From the NCBI GenBank assembly GCA_964448755.1, contig CAYUXF010000011.1:1-33275 (forward strand): a stretch of 33,275 bases of DNA, given 5' to 3'. This document shows, in pieces, positions 22,605 through 30,423 of the stretch (the first letter of the stretch is position 1; every line of letters starts with the position of its first letter). A program made the translations under genes and the position numbers. The DNA comes from CAYUXF01 sp964448755. Its GTDB lineage: Bacteria; Margulisbacteria; Termititenacia; Termititenacales; CAYUXF01. Below the pieces are notes generated by a model that searched no databases, was not told the DNA's origin, and saw nothing but the letters and a program-made list of their open reading frames with translations.

Positions 22605-24657
22605 TTTTTTCACCCCGCTTAATACTGGAAGACTGAGAATTAGACCGCACTTTTTGCCGATTAATAACCTCTTTTTCTTCTTCTGCCAGCTCCTCAGATA
22701 AACTGATCGCCCCGGCAACCGTACCGGTAATTTCAACAATGCCGCCGGCCAAAGAGAGACCGCGCAATAACTGCTGGTCTGCCTGCCCTTTTAATTTACC
22801 GTCGGCTAATGAATAAATTCCCTTGGGATTGACCGCCAAAACACTATTGAGATCAATAATTACTCTCTCATTGTCCGTCTCAATACCATTGAGTTTTAGT
22901 AGTTTTTTTCTCGTCAATATCGCCGCTGGCTCAAAAATAGGAGTTTTCTTTAGTTTTTCATTAGAACTTGCAATAACTTCATTTAATTCTTCCGCCGATC
23001 TGGCGGCAAAAAGAACCGTCTCTCCTTTTTCATTTTCCGCTGCAAAAATATAGCGGCCGGCTTTATCTATTATGGACTGTCCAAGATCATCAACTTCAAA
23101 TTCTATCCGGCGCTCATTAACCGCTTTTAAGGCCCGCGCAAACGCCTCAACAATACTATCTTGAGTCAGTAGCTTGTCGGCACGCCGCAGTAAATTAATT
23201 TCCTGGCTTAAATAATGCCGCAATAAACCGGACGTTCGCTCCATGTAAAGATCGCCGGCTGTCTCACCCCAGGAAACAGCGTGACGCGAAAATTTATTGT
23301 AATCAAAAGAAAGTCCGACCGGCGGCCCATTATCAGTTTTAAAATAAATAAAAAACTCCTCACCGCCACGCTTGACAATGACAAAACCATCTTTAGCTAC
23401 CAAGTAATTGATCAATTCATATTCCGGCATCAGCATCCCTTCTTCAGTCAGTGCCGCCAGATCTTTGAGCTTTTCTAGAAAACTCTCTACAGCCCGTCCA
23501 AAAAAAGGAGAACGGCCGGTTTGGTCCAGCAGCGAAAGGGCCGGCGAGTAACGGCGCAAATCTATTAATAAACTGACCGTTTCTTTAAAGCTGGCACTTT
23601 CCAGAAGCTCGCCAATGCTCACCATGAGAGGATCATTGAATTTGAGATATTCCCTTTTGCGCCGCTCCAAACGAAAAACATTCTGACCATTAAACTGATT
23701 CTCCAACTTTTCACCCTTGTTCCAGGAAGCACAAGAAGTTTTAAGTTTAAGTTTTAAAGCGCCAACTGGCTTATTATAAATATTGATCAGCGGAATAATT
23801 AAAGTTTTATCATCAATAAATGTCCGCCGATCACCAATAACACGGTAATTAACGCTATAGTCGAGAATCTCTATCATCTCAATATTTTCGTAGTCTGTAG
23901 AAAGTTTTCTGCGCATTTCTTCTATAATATTATCCTGTAACTCTTTATAAGAAATGCCGGCCTCCAATTCTTTTACTCGCCGCTTAAAACTTAACAAATA
24001 GCTGTCGCTGACATCTAAAAATCTTTGATTTGTTTTTAAATTACTCAGGAAAACAATATTATGTTTTCTTTCCAACCGGCCATTCTCCGGATCTAAATAT
24101 TTCTCATAGATCGCCTGCTGATATTGCGGCCCTTTAGCCGGTTTTAAATGATCCATAATTTTATAAATAGTCGCCAGATTGTTTTTCTGCGGCGAAACAA
24201 TAGCCGCTTCGGCCGCCAGGGCAACAGGAATAGTGCCGCCGGCAAATGCTAATTCACTAAAATTATTGATCTTTTTTTTGATCTTTTCTAACTTCTGAAT
24301 ATCTTTTTTGGTAAAGTTAGAGAAAAAGACAACCCAGTCGGCACCAACGCGATAGATCTGATACTCCAGGCGCTGTTTTTTATCTAATTCGGTTAATTTA
24401 TTTTTTGTTTGCTGTAGAATAGCGTCTGTTTTTTCATGACCATACAATTCATTATACTTACCAAGATCTTGAAATGAAACTTTAATAAAAGCAATGTTTT
24501 CGCTCTTGTTTCTAACACTTTCTTCCAGCGCATACTCCAGCCCTTTTTGATTGTAAGCGCCTGTCTGATCGATCAAATTATTCTGCGCGCGATGAAAATC
24601 GATCGCCAAACCGGCTGTTTTTTCAGCATCAATTATTTTTGCCAGTAATCCGGACAT
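22588..24657 (-). CDS. Large protein with two GGDEF-like modules and a central GAF-like region
   Basis: 689 residues, cytoplasmic (no membrane span). Residues ~28-155 have the diguanylate-cyclase pattern, DQTGAYNQKGL, IKVSFQDLGKYNELYGHE and IYRVGADWVVFF, with GADWV (105-109) in place of GGDEF, so this copy should be inactive. Residues ~200-310 resemble a GAF domain (LIIPLINIYNKPVGALKL). Residues ~360-455 look like a second GGDEF-type module ending in VIVKRGGEEFFIYF with an intact GGEEF (431-435), although the surrounding blocks are divergent. Residues 480-689 are unassigned. It may make or sense a cyclic dinucleotide. The ribosome site GAGGTG lies inside a palindrome just before the ATG. The module calls are pattern-based. 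Confidence 0.65.
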   Translation of the reverse strand: MSGLLAKIIDAEKTAGLAIDFHRAQNNLIDQTGAYNQKGLEYALEESVRNKSENIAFIKVSFQDLGKYNELYGHEKTDAILQQTKNKLTELDKKQRLEYQIYRVGADWVVFFSNFTKKDIQKLEKIKKKINNFSELAFAGGTIPVALAAEAAIVSPQKNNLATIYKIMDHLKPAKGPQYQQAIYEKYLDPENGRLERKHNIVFLSNLKTNQRFLDVSDSYLLSFKRRVKELEAGISYKELQDNIIEEMRRKLSTDYENIEMIEILDYSVNYRVIGDRRTFIDDKTLIIPLINIYNKPVGALKLKLKTSCASWNKGEKLENQFNGQNVFRLERRKREYLKFNDPLMVSIGELLESASFKETVSLLIDLRRYSPALSLLDQTGRSPFFGRAVESFLEKLKDLAALTEEGMLMPEYELINYLVAKDGFVIVKRGGEEFFIYFKTDNGPPVGLSFDYNKFSRHAVSWGETAGDLYMERTSGLLRHYLSQEINLLRRADKLLTQDSIVEAFARALKAVNERRIEFEVDDLGQSIIDKAGRYIFAAENEKGETVLFAARSAEELNEVIASSNEKLKKTPIFEPAAILTRKKLLKLNGIETDNERVIIDLNSVLAVNPKGIYSLADGKLKGQADQQLLRGLSLAGGIVEITGTVAGAISLSEELAEEEKEVINRQKVRSNSQSSSIKRGEKNESNE

Positions 24658-24659
24658 TA

Positions 24660-24675
24660 ATACACCTCAGTGTAT
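24660..24675 (-). promoter_or_regulatory. Inverted repeat covering the ribosome site of the GGDEF-like gene
   Basis: ATACAC and GTGTAT are separated by 4 bases and end 2 bases before the start codon. The ribosome site GAGGTG is in the loop and right arm. In RNA this would hide the ribosome site; in DNA it could be an operator. Confidence 0.45.
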
Positions 24676-24747
24676 ATATGCCCGTTTTTCGGCGTTTTTA
24701 TACGCTAGATTAAAAGAAAAATCGTTCGGTTAAAACAGTTTTCCAGA

Positions 24748-25809
24748 CTAGATCTTAGACGCGATCAAGTCACCCATCTCTTTGGTGCCGATCTTTTTTA
24801 AACCGGCCGACATAATATCGCCGGTGCGGTAGCCCTCATTGAGGACCGTTTCAATAGCTTTAAAAATATCGTCATAAGCTTGCGGCAGATCAAAAGAGTA
24901 TTTGAGCATCATTGCCGCTGATAAAATTTGGGCAATGGGATTGGCGATCCCCTGCCCGGCAATATCGGGCGCTGAACCACCAGCCGGCTCATATAAACCA
25001 AACTTGCCATCAGCTAACGAAGCGGAAGGAAGCATGCCGATCGAACCGGTGATCATGGACGCCTCGTCTGAAAGAATATCGCCAAACATATTGCCGCAGA
25101 GCACGACATCGAACTGTTTGGGGTTCTTGACCAGCTGCATGGCCGCATTGTCGACATACATATGATTGAGCTCAACATCTGGATAATCTTTGGCCACTGC
25201 ACAGACCACTTCGCGCCACATCACCATAGAAGTGAGAACATTGGCTTTATCTATAGATGTAACTTTTTTATTGCGCTTGCGGGCGGTCTCAAAAGCCACT
25301 CTGGCGATCCGCTCTATTTCCGGCTTAGTATAGACCAGTGTATCAAACGCCTTGTCTCCTTCGCGCCCTTTGGGCTGACCAAAATAGATACCGCCGGTCA
25401 GTTCACGAATGATCAAAATATCAAAGCCGTCGCCAATGATCTCGCTCTTCAGAGGCGAGGCCTCTTTTAACTGTTTAAAAATAATAGCCGGGCGTAAATT
25501 GGCGTAAAGATTAAACATCTTGCGCAGCGGCAGTAAGGCAGCCCGTTCCGGCTGCTCATTGGCTGGCAGTTTTTCCCATTTAGGCCCGCCGACCGAACCA
25601 AACAAAATAGCGTCAGCCCATTCACAGGTGTCAATAGTAGTCTCGGGCAGGGCCTTTCCCTCTTTATCTATTGCCGCACCGCCAACATTGGCTGTGCGAA
25701 ATTCAAAATTAACTTTATATTTAGTTGAAATTTTGTCTAAAACTTTTCTAGCCTCTGTCATTACCTCCGGGCCAATACCGTCGCCCGCCAACACCGCAAT
25801 TTTATACAT
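24748..25809 (-). CDS. leuB: 3-isopropylmalate dehydrogenase
   Basis: 353 residues. It oxidises and decarboxylates 3-isopropylmalate in leucine synthesis, using NAD. AVLAGDGIGPEVMTEA, FGSVGGPKW, IRELTGGIYFG, NMFGDILSDEASMITGSIG and EPAGGSAPDIAGQGIANP are diagnostic; the LLPLRKMFNLYANLRP block separates it from isocitrate dehydrogenase. An AGGAGG site precedes the ATG. No other leu gene is near; it follows ahcY after 13 bases, an unusual partnership. Confidence 0.96.
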   Translation of the reverse strand: MYKIAVLAGDGIGPEVMTEARKVLDKISTKYKVNFEFRTANVGGAAIDKEGKALPETTIDTCEWADAILFGSVGGPKWEKLPANEQPERAALLPLRKMFNLYANLRPAIIFKQLKEASPLKSEIIGDGFDILIIRELTGGIYFGQPKGREGDKAFDTLVYTKPEIERIARVAFETARKRNKKVTSIDKANVLTSMVMWREVVCAVAKDYPDVELNHMYVDNAAMQLVKNPKQFDVVLCGNMFGDILSDEASMITGSIGMLPSASLADGKFGLYEPAGGSAPDIAGQGIANPIAQILSAAMMLKYSFDLPQAYDDIFKAIETVLNEGYRTGDIMSAGLKKIGTKEMGDLIASKI

Positions 25810-25822
25810 TTAAAAATTCCTC

Positions 25823-27241
25823 CTAGTATCTGTAATGTTCCGGTTTATAAGGACCTTCCAAATTAACACCAATATAATCAGCCTGTTCTTTAGTTAATTT
25901 GGTCAGCTTGACACCTATTTTTTCCAGGTGCAGTCTGGCAACCTCTTCGTCTAATTTTTTAGACAATCTGTAAACATCGGGCTGATAAGTATCTTTATTC
26001 TGCCAGAGATCAATTTGCGCCAGTGTCTGATTAGAAAAAGAGTTAGACATAACAAAAGAAGGGTGGCCAGTGGCACAGCCCAGATTAACCAAACGCCCTT
26101 CGGCCAACATAATGATCGAATGACCGTCAGAAAACGTGTAAAGATCAACCTGCGGTTTAATGTTCGTTTTTTTGATCGCCGGCCAGTCGTTAAGACGGTC
26201 GACCTGAATTTCATTGTCAAAGTGCCCAATGTTGCAGACAATTGCTTGGTCTTTCATTTTAGACATATGCTCAGCGGTAATAATATCCCGGTTGCCGGTC
26301 GTCGTCACATAAATATCGCCCTCAGATAGAGTATCTTCTATAGTAGTAACCTGATAACCAGCCATTGCCGCCTGCAGCGCACAAATAGGATCAATTTCTG
26401 TCACAATAACTCTGGCGCCCAGGCCAGACATAGACTGCGCACAACCCTTGCCAACATCGCCGTAGCCGCAGACGACCACAACCTTACCGGCGATCATGAC
26501 ATCGGTAGCGCGTTTAATGCCGTCAGCCAGCGACTCGCGACAGCCGTAGAGATTATCAAATTTAGATTTAGTAACAGAATCGTTGACATTAATAGCCGGC
26601 ACTAATAATTTACCCGCCTCTTTCATTTGATAAAGACGGTGCACGCCGGTCGTCGTCTCTTCTGAAACGCCGCGCCACTCGGCAACGACATCGTGCCAGC
26701 GCTGCGGCGTTTCCCGATAAATATCTTTTAATAAGTTCTTAATGATCTGCTCTTCTTTAGATGAGGAAGCGCTCTCCACCCATTTGTCGCCGTTCTCCAG
26801 TTCAAAACCCTTATGGATCAACAGTGTTGCGTCACCGCCGTCATCTACTATTAATTGTGGCCCTTTGCCGCCGGGGAAACTCATGGCCTGATAAGTGCAC
26901 CACCAGTATTCCTCCAAAGTCTCACCTTTCCAGGCAAAAACCGGGATCCCCGCTTTGGCAATAGCGGCCGCGGCATGATCTTGTGTAGAAAAAATATTGC
27001 AGGAAGCCCAACGCACCTCGGCACCAAGTGCCGCTAACGTCTCTATTAAAACTGCGGTCTGGATCGTCATGTGCAGAGAACCCATAATGCGCACACCTTT
27101 TAAAGGCTTGGTCGCCGCATATTTTTCTCTAATTGCGATCAAACCCGGCATCTCTTTTTCTGCCAGCATAATTTCTTTGCGGCCATACTCAGCCAGGGAA
27201 AGATCTTTTACTTTAAATTCTTCGGTTTTAATAGCTGTCAT
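25823..27241 (-). CDS. ahcY: S-adenosylhomocysteine hydrolase
   Basis: 472 residues from the ATG at 27241, chosen because an AAGGAG site lies 9 bases upstream; an earlier in-frame ATG at 27280 would add 13 residues overlapping the promoter. It splits SAH into adenosine and homocysteine. GSLHMTIQTAVLIETL, ASCNIFSTQDHAAAAI, VVVCGYGDVGKGCA (NAD-binding) and the C-terminal GPYKPEHYRY are invariant features. With metK it represents the methyl cycle in this window. Confidence 0.98.
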   Translation of the reverse strand: MTAIKTEEFKVKDLSLAEYGRKEIMLAEKEMPGLIAIREKYAATKPLKGVRIMGSLHMTIQTAVLIETLAALGAEVRWASCNIFSTQDHAAAAIAKAGIPVFAWKGETLEEYWWCTYQAMSFPGGKGPQLIVDDGGDATLLIHKGFELENGDKWVESASSSKEEQIIKNLLKDIYRETPQRWHDVVAEWRGVSEETTTGVHRLYQMKEAGKLLVPAINVNDSVTKSKFDNLYGCRESLADGIKRATDVMIAGKVVVVCGYGDVGKGCAQSMSGLGARVIVTEIDPICALQAAMAGYQVTTIEDTLSEGDIYVTTTGNRDIITAEHMSKMKDQAIVCNIGHFDNEIQVDRLNDWPAIKKTNIKPQVDLYTFSDGHSIIMLAEGRLVNLGCATGHPSFVMSNSFSNQTLAQIDLWQNKDTYQPDVYRLSKKLDEEVARLHLEKIGVKLTKLTKEQADYIGVNLEGPYKPEHYRY

Positions 27242-27270
27242 GGGGATATACTCCTTAAAAATTTTGTTTG

Positions 27271-27298
27271 ATTTTAACACATTTCAAAAAAGTGTCAT
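27271..27298 (-). promoter_or_regulatory. Promoter of ahcY-leuB
   Basis: Minus-strand ATGACA (27293-27298), 16 bases, TGTTAAAAT with hexamer TAAAAT (27271-27276) and an extended-10 TGn. The predicted leader is about 23 bases with an AAGGAG ribosome site, too short for a riboswitch. Confidence 0.65.
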
Positions 27299-27321
27299 TA
27301 CTTTAATAAGGCCAGACGCAT

Positions 27322-27351
27322 AAAAAAAGGGCTGTTTTTTTAAAACAGCCC
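27322..27351 (-). terminator. Intrinsic terminator after the hypothetical gene at 27383
   Basis: A ten-pair stem, GGGCTGTTTT (27329-27338) with AAAACAGCCC (27342-27351), TTT loop on the plus strand, followed on the minus strand by seven T. It separates this unit from the ahcY promoter. Confidence 0.9.
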
Positions 27352-27382
27352 TACAGGAAAATTCCGCCCTTCCCACGGATAA

Positions 27383-27862
27383 TTAAATAAACTTGATATA
27401 ACCTCTGGCGATACTGTCTTTAATATCTTCAATGGCCTCTTGTTTTGATAAGCCGCTCTTATTTAAAGAGACACCTTCTTTGAGCATATTATTTAAAATA
27501 ATTTGATATTTCTTTTTAGCCAGCTTTGCTGTCGTTGTATTGGCTTTATCTAAAACATCGTCAATTATATTTTTTGCCGTGTAAAAACCATTGTGCTCAT
27601 AGCGGCTGGAGGTCTTTAACAAAAACAATAGTTTAACGACGATCTTTAAAATTACCGCCAGCGGCAGTTTTCTTTTTAAAATATGGTCGGTCAAAATCCG
27701 ACAGATCTCAAAATTCTCTTCGCTGCGAATTTGCCGCAAAACATATTTAACCAGATCTGACGAAACTTTATTAGAACAGTTGATCAACTTCTCGATCTCT
27801 TGCGCTTGTTCTTTTAGTTTTTTGTTTAATTCAGCTGTCTGTAACGAGTAGCCATCAGGCAT
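27383..27862 (-). CDS. Hypothetical helical protein
   Basis: 159 residues from the ATG at 27862 (a TTG two codons upstream is the longest frame; GGGGG is the ribosome site). It is almost entirely predicted helix. An N-terminal heptad-like stretch (AELNKKLKEQAQEIEKLINC) is followed by a Leu/Ile/Lys-rich core (ILKRKLPLAVILKIVVKLLF, LLKTSSRYEHN) and a Lys-rich C-terminus. There is no membrane span, signal peptide or recognised motif. It is cytoplasmic, function unknown. It lies 87 bases after the small membrane protein gene, on the same strand, and ends at a strong terminator. Confidence 0.65.
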   Translation of the reverse strand: MPDGYSLQTAELNKKLKEQAQEIEKLINCSNKVSSDLVKYVLRQIRSEENFEICRILTDHILKRKLPLAVILKIVVKLLFLLKTSSRYEHNGFYTAKNIIDDVLDKANTTTAKLAKKKYQIILNNMLKEGVSLNKSGLSKQEAIEDIKDSIARGYIKFI

Positions 27863-27949
27863 GATCAAATTACCCCCTTGCGGAACATAATAAGATATTA
27901 CCCGTCTTTTGCTGTTTTTATACCTGGAAAGCTGACGATCTTTGTTGGT

Positions 27950-28126
27950 TTACATTTTTTTAGTTAAGAGCAGCCAAATATAAAGAGCCATTACACTGAA
28001 AATAAAAACTACCCACCAAAAATAATAAGGGCCGGCACCCAGCGACAAAAGCCAGTCCGCTTTAAAAATTAAGATAAAACAAAAAGTCCAGAAAATAATT
28101 TGTTTAATAATTTTATTTGCGTCCAT
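27950..28126 (-). CDS. Small two-span membrane protein, 58 residues
   Basis: An ORF starting MDANKIIKQIIFWTFCFILI. Two hydrophobic segments (about 9-22 and 33-54, the second WWVVFIFSVMALYIWLLL) flank a short loop, and the end is KKM. No family is recognised. Support for a real gene is a near-consensus promoter placed exactly for leaderless transcription (ATGACA, 17 bases, TATAAT, 6 bases, ATG). Confidence 0.65.
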   Translation of the reverse strand: MDANKIIKQIIFWTFCFILIFKADWLLSLGAGPYYFWWVVFIFSVMALYIWLLLTKKM

Positions 28127-28132
28127 TTTTAA

Positions 28133-28161
28133 ATTATAGCGGATATCAAAAAGGCTGTCAT
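28133..28161 (-). promoter_or_regulatory. Promoter of the small membrane protein, embedded in the sigma-factor terminator
   Basis: Minus-strand ATGACA (28156-28161), 17 bases, TATAAT (28133-28138), then TTAAAA and ATG. The -35 overlaps the loop and stem of the terminator hairpin of the upstream gene. Confidence 0.75.
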
Positions 28162-28176
28162 GCCGACAGCCTTTTT
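28148..28176 (-). terminator. Intrinsic terminator after the sigma-factor gene
   Basis: GGCTGTC (28153-28159) pairs with GACAGCC (28165-28171), with five T on the exit side of either strand. It lies 28 bases after the stop codon at 28204. Confidence 0.85.
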
Positions 28177-28203
28177 AATTAATATGACATAGTCCCCCCG
28201 GAG

Positions 28204-29025
28204 TTATGCCATGACTTCTCTTAAAATCTCACAAGATGATTTAAGAATACGTGAAACCTGGGCCTGGGTAATTTTATATTTTTCGGAGATCTCGTCCTGT
28301 GTTAATTCTCTTAAATAATGATCTCTAATGATCGCCCGATTGCGTGGTGTCAGCGATAACAGCGCTTCTCTTAAACCTTCGCGCTCGATCATTTTATCAA
28401 TATTGCTGGAAACACCTAAAATATTTTCGATTGTTGTTAAGCTCTCGCGGCCATAGTTTTTGCCGGTAGCATATAATGGGGTATCTAAAGAGATCATTTT
28501 ATTGGCCCGCAAAGTATCGTCCGCCAGCGAGATCTCTCTTTGTTTAAGTTTTAAGTTTTTGGCTAATTCTTTGTCGGTAATCTCACGGCCCTCTTTATAC
28601 ATAAAATCACGGCGGTATTTTTCCAGACGGATACCCAGCTCGGAATATTTGCGCGGCAGTTTTAACAAATAGGCATTGTCGCGCAGATAATGTTTGATCT
28701 CGCCGTCAATGGTCGGCACGGCGTAAGAAGCAAAACTGACTTTCATAGTTGCTTTAAACTTTTTAGCCGCTTTAATTAAACCAATCGAAGCGACTTGCAC
28801 AAGATCACGGTAGGTATCGTGACCGGCGAAATATTTTTTAGCAACATGCACAGCCAGCGCAAAATTTTCCATTACTAAAAACTCCTGCTGTTTTTTTGCC
28901 GTTTTGCCGGAAAAAGACTTCTGAATTAATTTAGAGATAATTTTCTTTTCGGAACTCTTTAATCTTAAGATCTCCTCTTTAGTTATCTTCTTGTTCGTTC
29001 TGGTTTTTAATTTTTGTGCTGCCAT
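28204..29025 (-). CDS. RNA polymerase sigma factor, SigB/SigF-like (group 3)
   Basis: 273 residues from the ATG at 29025 with a GGAGGAG site; the TTG at 29037 is inside a less likely extension. Region 2: ENFALAVHVAKKYFAG, YRDLVQVASIGLIKAAKKF and SFASYAVPTIDGEIKHYLRD. Region 3: LPRKYSELGIRLEK and GREITDKELAKNLKL. Region 4 helix-turn-helix: LTQDEISEKYKITQAQVSRIL. There is no region 1.1, so it is an alternative sigma of the SigB/SigF/SigG type that reprogrammes transcription, for stress or development in known cases. No anti-sigma gene is adjacent. The N-terminal ~45 residues are basic and unassigned. Confidence 0.9.
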   Translation of the reverse strand: MAAQKLKTRTNKKITKEEILRLKSSEKKIISKLIQKSFSGKTAKKQQEFLVMENFALAVHVAKKYFAGHDTYRDLVQVASIGLIKAAKKFKATMKVSFASYAVPTIDGEIKHYLRDNAYLLKLPRKYSELGIRLEKYRRDFMYKEGREITDKELAKNLKLKQREISLADDTLRANKMISLDTPLYATGKNYGRESLTTIENILGVSSNIDKMIEREGLREALLSLTPRNRAIIRDHYLRELTQDEISEKYKITQAQVSRILKSSCEILREVMA

Positions 29026-29179
29026 GATCTCCTCCAAATGTGTTTTAAACTACACACTAGAAAAGACAAAATATTTGCCAAGTTTTTTGGAATATTTTTT
29101 AGCTTAAATACAGTGTTTTTTATAGATGATGATCGAGCCGGCTGGCGATAAAGAACAGCTAATGTTTAAAATTGAACAA

Positions 29180-29893
29180 TTATTGGATCTTGAGTAATTT
29201 GTGTAATTGCGGCAGAAATTTGACACTAATGCCGCTATTATTAAAAATATCTATTACTTTACTAATATTAAAACTCTTTAAGCTTTTAACAGAGGCCTCC
29301 GGCTGGATAAAAACCTCTTTGATCTTAAGTTTACGGCAAAACGACGCCGTCTTTTGCAGATTAAGGTCTTTTTCTAACACTATCTTTATATATTTATCTT
29401 TATGACCTATCCTGCGCCAGAAAAGAGAGAACTCTTTTTCCTGCCCTTTTTTGAGATCGACAGAAAAAACATCTATTTTATTTTTTATAGTTCGTAGTTC
29501 GTTGACAAGCGTGCCGTTAGTCTCAAGTAAATATTTATAACGGCGACCGCAATGCGCGGTTAACGCATTAATAAAGTCAGCCTGACAAAGCGGCTCGCCG
29601 CCGGTAAAAGCAATACAGTCTGCGCTTGTACTCATTTTGCCTAACAGCGCCGCGACCTGCGCTACACTGAGATCATTTTTTATTTTAGTTAGCTTGCCGG
29701 AAAACGGCACTTGTTCGTAACTACAAAAATTACTCGGCACCAAGGCCCGTTTAGTATCGCAATAACTACAGCGCAAATTACAGCCGGTAAAGCGGATAAA
29801 GATCATCGGCAAGCCGATGTATTTGCCCTCGCCCTGAATAGAGCAGAATATCTCTGAAATATTGGCGGTTATTTGACCCCTTTTACTTTGCAT
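29180..29893 (-). CDS. queE: 7-carboxy-7-deazaguanine synthase
   Basis: 237 residues. A radical SAM enzyme that contracts 6-carboxytetrahydropterin to 7-carboxy-7-deazaguanine, the third step towards preQ0. ISEIFCSIQGEGKYIGLPMI (in blocks) is the QueE opening; CNLRCSYC is the 4Fe-4S motif; FTGGEPLCQ and LLETNGTL follow. It overlaps the DUF366 gene by 25 bases, and its AGGAG ribosome site lies within that gene. The start gives about ten residues more than usual; no other in-frame ATG fits. Confidence 0.95.
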   Translation of the reverse strand: MQSKRGQITANISEIFCSIQGEGKYIGLPMIFIRFTGCNLRCSYCDTKRALVPSNFCSYEQVPFSGKLTKIKNDLSVAQVAALLGKMSTSADCIAFTGGEPLCQADFINALTAHCGRRYKYLLETNGTLVNELRTIKNKIDVFSVDLKKGQEKEFSLFWRRIGHKDKYIKIVLEKDLNLQKTASFCRKLKIKEVFIQPEASVKSLKSFNISKVIDIFNNSGISVKFLPQLHKLLKIQ

Positions 29894-30423
29894 CGCGCTA
29901 AGTAGATCTCCTCTTCTTCACCGGCAGCGGCGGACAAAAACTTCTGAATAAAAACCTTCTCGTCTATACCGAGATTTGAGAGGCCGATCGCCGGGACCGG
30001 CGCCTCTTTGGCGGAAATGTTAATGCCGATATGGATCATTGTGGAAACAGGCGAAAGGACAGCGATAGAGACGCTCAGTTTTTTATTTTTAACGAACAGA
30101 TCATCACCGCGCCGGACAACTTTTACAGTAGCGAGCTCTTCAATGATCTCTTTGATAATGCTCATATAGAGGCGCTGACGATAAACCCCTTCGGCCAGAT
30201 CTAACTCGAATTTTTCCACAATAAAATGGACCATCCGCTCACTTTTAATAAACGAACCGGTTTTGACGTCAGCCTGATCGGCCAGATCGGCAACTTCTAC
30301 CAAACAGGGGCCGCAGAAAGCAATGAGCGAATCGCCCTGCAGATCAAAATTCTTATAAGCAAAAAGTGATGAAAGCTCCCGCCCGGTATATGTAATTTCT
30401 TTTTTGATGAATTTTGTCTTCAC
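29869..30423 (-). CDS. DUF366-family protein inside the queuosine operon
   Basis: 184 residues with a GTG start that overlaps the queC stop (GTGA) and a GAGG site 6 bases upstream. I recognise the DUF366 pattern: an FCGPC motif (Cys37, Cys40), a D-x-K-T/S-E-x-M-V-H-F-I-V-E block with His66, MIHIGINIS with His131, and a C-terminal EEEIYLARCKVKGV. The function is not established. Conserved Cys and His suggest metal binding or catalysis. Lying between queC and queE in one overlapping operon, it probably belongs to 7-deazaguanine metabolism. queD is the missing step in this window, so a substitute or accessory role is possible but unproven. Confidence 0.8.
   Translation of the reverse strand: MKTKFIKKEITYTGRELSSLFAYKNFDLQGDSLIAFCGPCLVEVADLADQADVKTGSFIKSERMVHFIVEKFELDLAEGVYRQRLYMSIIKEIIEELATVKVVRRGDDLFVKNKKLSVSIAVLSPVSTMIHIGINISAKEAPVPAIGLSNLGIDEKVFIQKFLSAAAGEEEEIYLARCKVKGVK

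Noticed and set aside
22605..22739. 45-codon N-terminal extension of the GAF-like protein
   Set aside because: This part lies in another frame of the GGDEF-like gene and is basic, non-conserved-looking sequence; a ribosome site precedes the ATG at 22604.
27242..27300. SAH riboswitch before ahcY
   Set aside because: The predicted leader is only about 23 bases and has no SAH-aptamer-like core.
29050..29100. Sigma-54-like TTGGCA...TTGTC upstream of the sigma-factor gene
   Set aside because: The GG-N10-GC spacing is not met, and no sigma-54 system is visible.
29126..29197. 23-codon plus-strand ORF between the sigma gene and queE
   Set aside because: It runs antisense into the end of queE, has no ribosome site, and its composition is uninformative.
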